NCBI GenBank assembly: GCA_937894665.1
Contig: CALAWF010000161.1
Span: 1-7,627, forward strand
DNA from: an uncultured bacterium
GTDB lineage: Bacteria; Cyanobacteriota; Vampirovibrionia; Gastranaerophilales; Gastranaerophilaceae
DNA length: 7,627 nucleotides
Direction: 5' to 3'
Shown: piece after piece, positions 5,619 through 7,627 of the stretch
Layout of the letters: each line of letters opens with the position of its first letter
Numbering within the stretch: the stretch's first letter is position 1
Program-made: the position numbers and the translations under genes
The notes under the pieces: generated by a model
The model's input: the letters and a program-made list of their open reading frames with translations, nothing else
Told to the model about the DNA's origin: nothing
Database searches by the model: none

Positions 5619-5624
5619 ATTATA
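5619..5624 (-). promoter_or_regulatory. Extended -10 promoter of ispF
   Basis: TGC plus TATAAT on the minus strand places +1 near 5612 and a leader of about 18 nt that carries the AAAAGGAG site. No good -35 is present, as is common with extended -10 promoters. It forms one arm of the inverted repeat 5619-5629/5641-5651. Confidence 0.6.
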
Positions 5625-5645
5625 GCATAGATTGGCTAAATATGT

Positions 5646-5651
5646 TATAAT
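5646..5651 (+). promoter_or_regulatory. Extended -10 promoter of the zinc-ribbon protein gene
   Basis: TGT plus TATAAT on the plus strand places +1 near 5658, only 3 nt before the AGGGA ribosome site (5661-5665). It mirrors the ispF -10 across an 11-bp centre (5630-5640), so one polymerase bound here would cover the other start. Confidence 0.6.
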
Positions 5652-5672
5652 TAGAAACAAAGGGAATTATTA

Positions 5673-6023
5673 ATGGATTTTCAAGCACCACCAAGTTCTG
5701 TTGTTGTATCACGACCATCTGTTCAAGAAACATCTACCGGATGTACCGTTTGTGATGGGGATTATGATTATGAATATGATTTACCTATCTACTACTCAAC
5801 ATCAGGAATTTTTTCAATGTTTGGTTACATTCTCTTGCTTATAGTTGCATTTTTAATTATTTCACAACTAATAATTCTTAGCCTTATTGGAATAATAGTA
5901 TTTTTCAAAAAAAATATAGTCAAATGCCCAAAGTGTAAAAAAATATTCAAAAAAGAAAACAAAAATCTTACACATTGTCCATTCTGCGGCACAGAATTGT
6001 ACCACCAAGAACGCCCAAACTAG
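5673..6023 (+). CDS. Small zinc-ribbon membrane protein, function unknown
   Basis: This 116-aa protein has no named family that I can recognise. In order: a Pro/Ser/Thr-rich N-terminus; a CxxC pair (C24, C27); an acidic-aromatic patch DYDYEYD (30-36); a long hydrophobic stretch (about 46-78, one long or two tight membrane helices); then a basic C-terminal zinc ribbon with C85-P-K-C88 and C102-P-F-C105 separated by 13 residues. The ribbon is the common treble-clef/rubredoxin-knuckle kind (CPxC...CPxCG) seen in many small bacterial proteins. The positive-inside rule favours a cytosolic C-terminus (KKN after the helix). The ATG is supported by AGGGA at 5661-5665, 7 nt upstream. It is the only convincing plus-strand gene in the window, sharing a promoter region with ispF and its stop codon with the HAD gene. 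Confidence 0.75.
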   Translation: MDFQAPPSSVVVSRPSVQETSTGCTVCDGDYDYEYDLPIYYSTSGIFSMFGYILLLIVAFLIISQLIILSLIGIIVFFKKNIVKCPKCKKIFKKENKNLTHCPFCGTELYHQERPN

Positions 6024-6820
6024 TCTAATGGTTGAATTACAAACCTATTGATTGCTTTCACAAAGCCATCATTATCAACAGTATCCGTAACAAAATCCGC
6101 ACATTCCTTTATTTCAGGAGAACCATTTCCCATAGCAACTCCAATTCCACCACATTGAACAAGGTCAATATCATTATTTTGGTCGCCAATTGTCAAAACA
6201 TCTTCGGGCTTAATTCCCCACATATGGCACAAAAAATGTACACCATTTGACTTTTTCGCATCTTTACTGCCAATTTCGCAGAAATATGGAGTTGATTTAA
6301 CTATATACAAATCAGGATACTTTTCTCTCAACAAATTGACCCAACCGGTAACTTTTTCCGGATCATTCAAATCAATTGCAAGGATTTTATTTACATTTTT
6401 GATTTCTAAATCATCAAATGAGTAAACTGTATAATCGATAAATTTTCCATCCGTATAACTTTTTACAATTTCGTTATCATGTTCAACATACAATTTGTCA
6501 TCCAAATATAGATTTATATGAATATCATTTTCTCTAGCCCATTGAATAATTTCTTTTGCGTAATCCTCATTCAATGTTTCTTGGAAAAGAGTTTTACCAT
6601 CACATGTTCTAATAAGCCCGCCTTGGTATGAAATAATTGGGGTATCAAGTCCAAGTTCTTTTGCAACAGGCAAAGTTGCACAGTGCATTCTACCGGTAAC
6701 AAGAACCATTTTAATATTTGCTTCCTTTAACCTTTTTACACAATTTTTCATTGCCGGAGAAAAATCCAATCCCCATTTGAGAATTGTTCCGTCAATATCT
6801 GTTGCAATCATTTTTATCAT
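6020..6820 (-). CDS. Cof-type HAD phosphatase (subfamily IIB)
   Basis: Cof/YidA-like HAD hydrolases dephosphorylate sugar phosphates, phosphorylated cofactors or similar small molecules in the cytosol; the substrate cannot be read from sequence. The 266-aa product has the four HAD motifs: I, DIDGT with nucleophile D8 and acid/base D10; II, VTGR with T42; III, a lysine in KKSNGVHFL (K190 or K189); and IV, GDQNND with D213 and D217. The segment from about 85 to 180 between motifs II and III is the alpha/beta cap typical of type IIB. The ATG at 6820-6818 has AGAGG at 6831-6827, 6 nt upstream. Only 12 bp separate it from the Nudix gene upstream, so both are probably one transcript. Its TAG stop overlaps the TAG of the convergent zinc-ribbon gene in CTAG (6020-6023). 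Confidence 0.88.
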   Translation of the reverse strand: MIKMIATDIDGTILKWGLDFSPAMKNCVKRLKEANIKMVLVTGRMHCATLPVAKELGLDTPIISYQGGLIRTCDGKTLFQETLNEDYAKEIIQWARENDIHINLYLDDKLYVEHDNEIVKSYTDGKFIDYTVYSFDDLEIKNVNKILAIDLNDPEKVTGWVNLLREKYPDLYIVKSTPYFCEIGSKDAKKSNGVHFLCHMWGIKPEDVLTIGDQNNDIDLVQCGGIGVAMGNGSPEIKECADFVTDTVDNDGFVKAINRFVIQPLD

Positions 6821-6832
6821 ACCAAACCTCTT

Positions 6833-7366
6833 TTAATCTTTTAGCATATCTGCTCTTGCAATTGTGCAAATTGTTTTTGCATCATTAATCTTTCCACTTT
6901 TTATCATGTTTTTAACTTCATCAAGCGGAAATTCAAAACATTTAATAATTTCGCCCTCGTCAGGATGTTCTCCGACAAACTCTAAATCTGCTGCAAGATA
7001 CAAATACAATTTTTCAGTACAAATTCCTGGTGTTGTATTGATATAACCTAAAGACGTCCAGTTACGAGCCTGATAGCCAGTTTCTTCCTCCAATTCTCTT
7101 TTGCAAGCATCATCAGGATTTTCACCAATCTCTAATTTACCGGCAGGAAGTTCATAAACCGTTTCTTTCAATGGATAACGATATTGCTTAACCAATAAAA
7201 CAGTACTTTCATCTTTTTTAGCAAGAATTACAACTCCGCCGGAGTGTAAAACTACTTCACGAAAAGATTTATGACCATCGGCAACTTCAACGTCATCTCT
7301 TATAACCGTGATAACTTTTCCATCATAAACAACCTTGGAATTTAATGTTTTTTCTTCAAAATTCAT
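6833..7366 (-). CDS. nudF: ADP-ribose pyrophosphatase-like Nudix hydrolase
   Basis: The family hydrolyses ADP-ribose and related nucleotide sugars to AMP and a sugar phosphate, with Mg2+, in the cytosol. The 177-aa product has the full Nudix box at 76-98: G76, E82, R90-E91-L92, E94-E95, G97, all in register with GX5EX7REUXEEXGU. The preceding QYRYPLKETVYELPAGK (61-77) is the signature of the ADPRase group, as is the GGVVIL strand at 43-48. Specificity for ADP-ribose is inferred from these segments. The ATG at 7366-7364 has no Shine-Dalgarno; a TG-extended TATTAT ends 6 bp before it, suggesting a leaderless transcript. The HAD phosphatase follows after 12 bp; the pair could act on successive phosphates, but no shared pathway is shown. 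Confidence 0.9.
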   Translation of the reverse strand: MNFEEKTLNSKVVYDGKVITVIRDDVEVADGHKSFREVVLHSGGVVILAKKDESTVLLVKQYRYPLKETVYELPAGKLEIGENPDDACKRELEEETGYQARNWTSLGYINTTPGICTEKLYLYLAADLEFVGEHPDEGEIIKCFEFPLDEVKNMIKSGKINDAKTICTIARADMLKD

Positions 7367-7372
7367 AGAAAG

Positions 7373-7381
7373 ATAATAACA
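7373..7381 (-). promoter_or_regulatory. Candidate leaderless promoter of the Nudix-HAD operon
   Basis: TGT plus TATTAT (7378-7373) ends exactly 6 bp before the ATG, so +1 falls on the A of the start codon. The intervening bases read CTTTCT with no ribosome site. No good -35 lies 17-18 bp upstream (TTTCTC at 7401-7396), but the TG extension can compensate. The geometry is the same as at rsmI. Confidence 0.42.
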
Positions 7382-7418
7382 TAAATCCCTATAATGAGAA
7401 AAGTATTTTTACAAAAAA

Positions 7419-7627
7419 TTACACCTCTGAAACATCAGGTAAGTCAATACTTTTTAATCTTTGTTCAATACGACGGTACCATTTTAAATGTTGTTTGAAC
7501 AAAATTTTATAATCATCCATATTTCCTTGAGAAATATTTTTGAATTGCTCATCAGAAGTTTGAGTCAATGATGCTTCCAAGAATTTTGTATATTCATGTC
7601 TATCAATATTTGCATCTGTTAGCTCAA
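7419..7627 (-). CDS. 3' end of an unrecognised gene
   Basis: Reading is open on the minus strand from the window edge to TAA at 7421-7419, giving the last 68 residues. The visible part is soluble and likely all-helical, with many charged and aromatic residues (HEYTKFLEASL, DYKILFKQHLKWYRRIEQRL) and a short acidic end, LPDVSEV. No motif identifies a family. Codon use and base composition match the neighbours. It ends 52 bp before the Nudix gene on the same strand. Confidence 0.65.
   Translation of the reverse strand, partial: ELTDANIDRHEYTKFLEASLTQTSDEQFKNISQGNMDDYKILFKQHLKWYRRIEQRLKSIDLPDVSEV

Noticed and set aside
5595..5660. Upstream in-frame start adding 22 residues to IspF
   Set aside because: The extension covers the ispF extended -10 and ribosome site, and the conserved IspF N-terminus begins at the ATG at 5594, which has AAAAGGAG in front.
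1..7627. Horizontally acquired island or defence system
   Set aside because: All identified genes are core metabolism, rRNA modification or envelope assembly with similar composition; no integrase, toxin-antitoxin or nuclease genes are present.

Overview
The window is AT-rich bacterial DNA (about one-third G+C by eye). It has dense, mostly minus-strand housekeeping genes and no sign of phage, insertion sequence, CRISPR or tRNA. An Omp85/BamA protein and a Skp/OmpH chaperone show that the organism has an outer membrane. The BamA has three POTRA domains and a low-complexity N-terminal linker, a layout known from cyanobacterial Omp85 proteins. With the low G+C, the MEP-pathway gene ispF and a small protein carrying an N-terminal 'VNFKG' segment, this suggests a gut member of the Vampirovibrionia/Melainabacteria (Gastranaerophilales). 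That assignment is inference of moderate confidence. A diderm Firmicute (Negativicutes) is the main alternative.

Layout, left to right. At 1-612 (-) is the 5' part of a uridine phosphorylase gene, cut by the left edge. At 613-723 is a short intergenic foldback. The 724-4642 block, all minus strand, reads in transcription order: a two-helix hypothetical membrane protein, rsmI (16S rRNA C1402 2'-O-methyltransferase), bamA (TTG start) and skp/ompH. At 4643-5114 is a 472-bp gene-free region. Part of it is richer in G+C and full of hairpins and a degenerate ~50-bp tandem duplication. At 5115-5594 (-) is ispF, divergent from a small plus-strand zinc-ribbon membrane protein (5673-6023); the two share a symmetric promoter region. 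At 6020-6820 (-) is a Cof-type HAD phosphatase that meets the zinc-ribbon gene tail to tail in a shared CTAG. At 6833-7366 (-) is a NudF-like ADP-ribose pyrophosphatase in an operon with the HAD gene. At 7419-7627 (-) is the 3' end of an unrecognised gene.

Functionally, bamA and skp are one outer-membrane biogenesis unit: Skp keeps unfolded outer-membrane proteins soluble and BamA inserts them. The Nudix and HAD genes are a two-gene phosphohydrolase operon. The uridine phosphorylase is a nucleoside salvage enzyme. rsmI and ispF are separate core functions.

No new large system is apparent. The points most worth a second look are: the structured 4811-5076 intergenic region (possible plus-strand RNA or decayed palindromic repeats); the mirror-image divergent promoter at 5619-5651; two genes (rsmI and the Nudix gene) whose -10 hexamers sit exactly 6 bp before an ATG with no Shine-Dalgarno, predicting leaderless mRNAs; a related sequence motif in two intergenic hairpins; and an EME-to-ERE change in the uridine phosphorylase ribose-binding motif.
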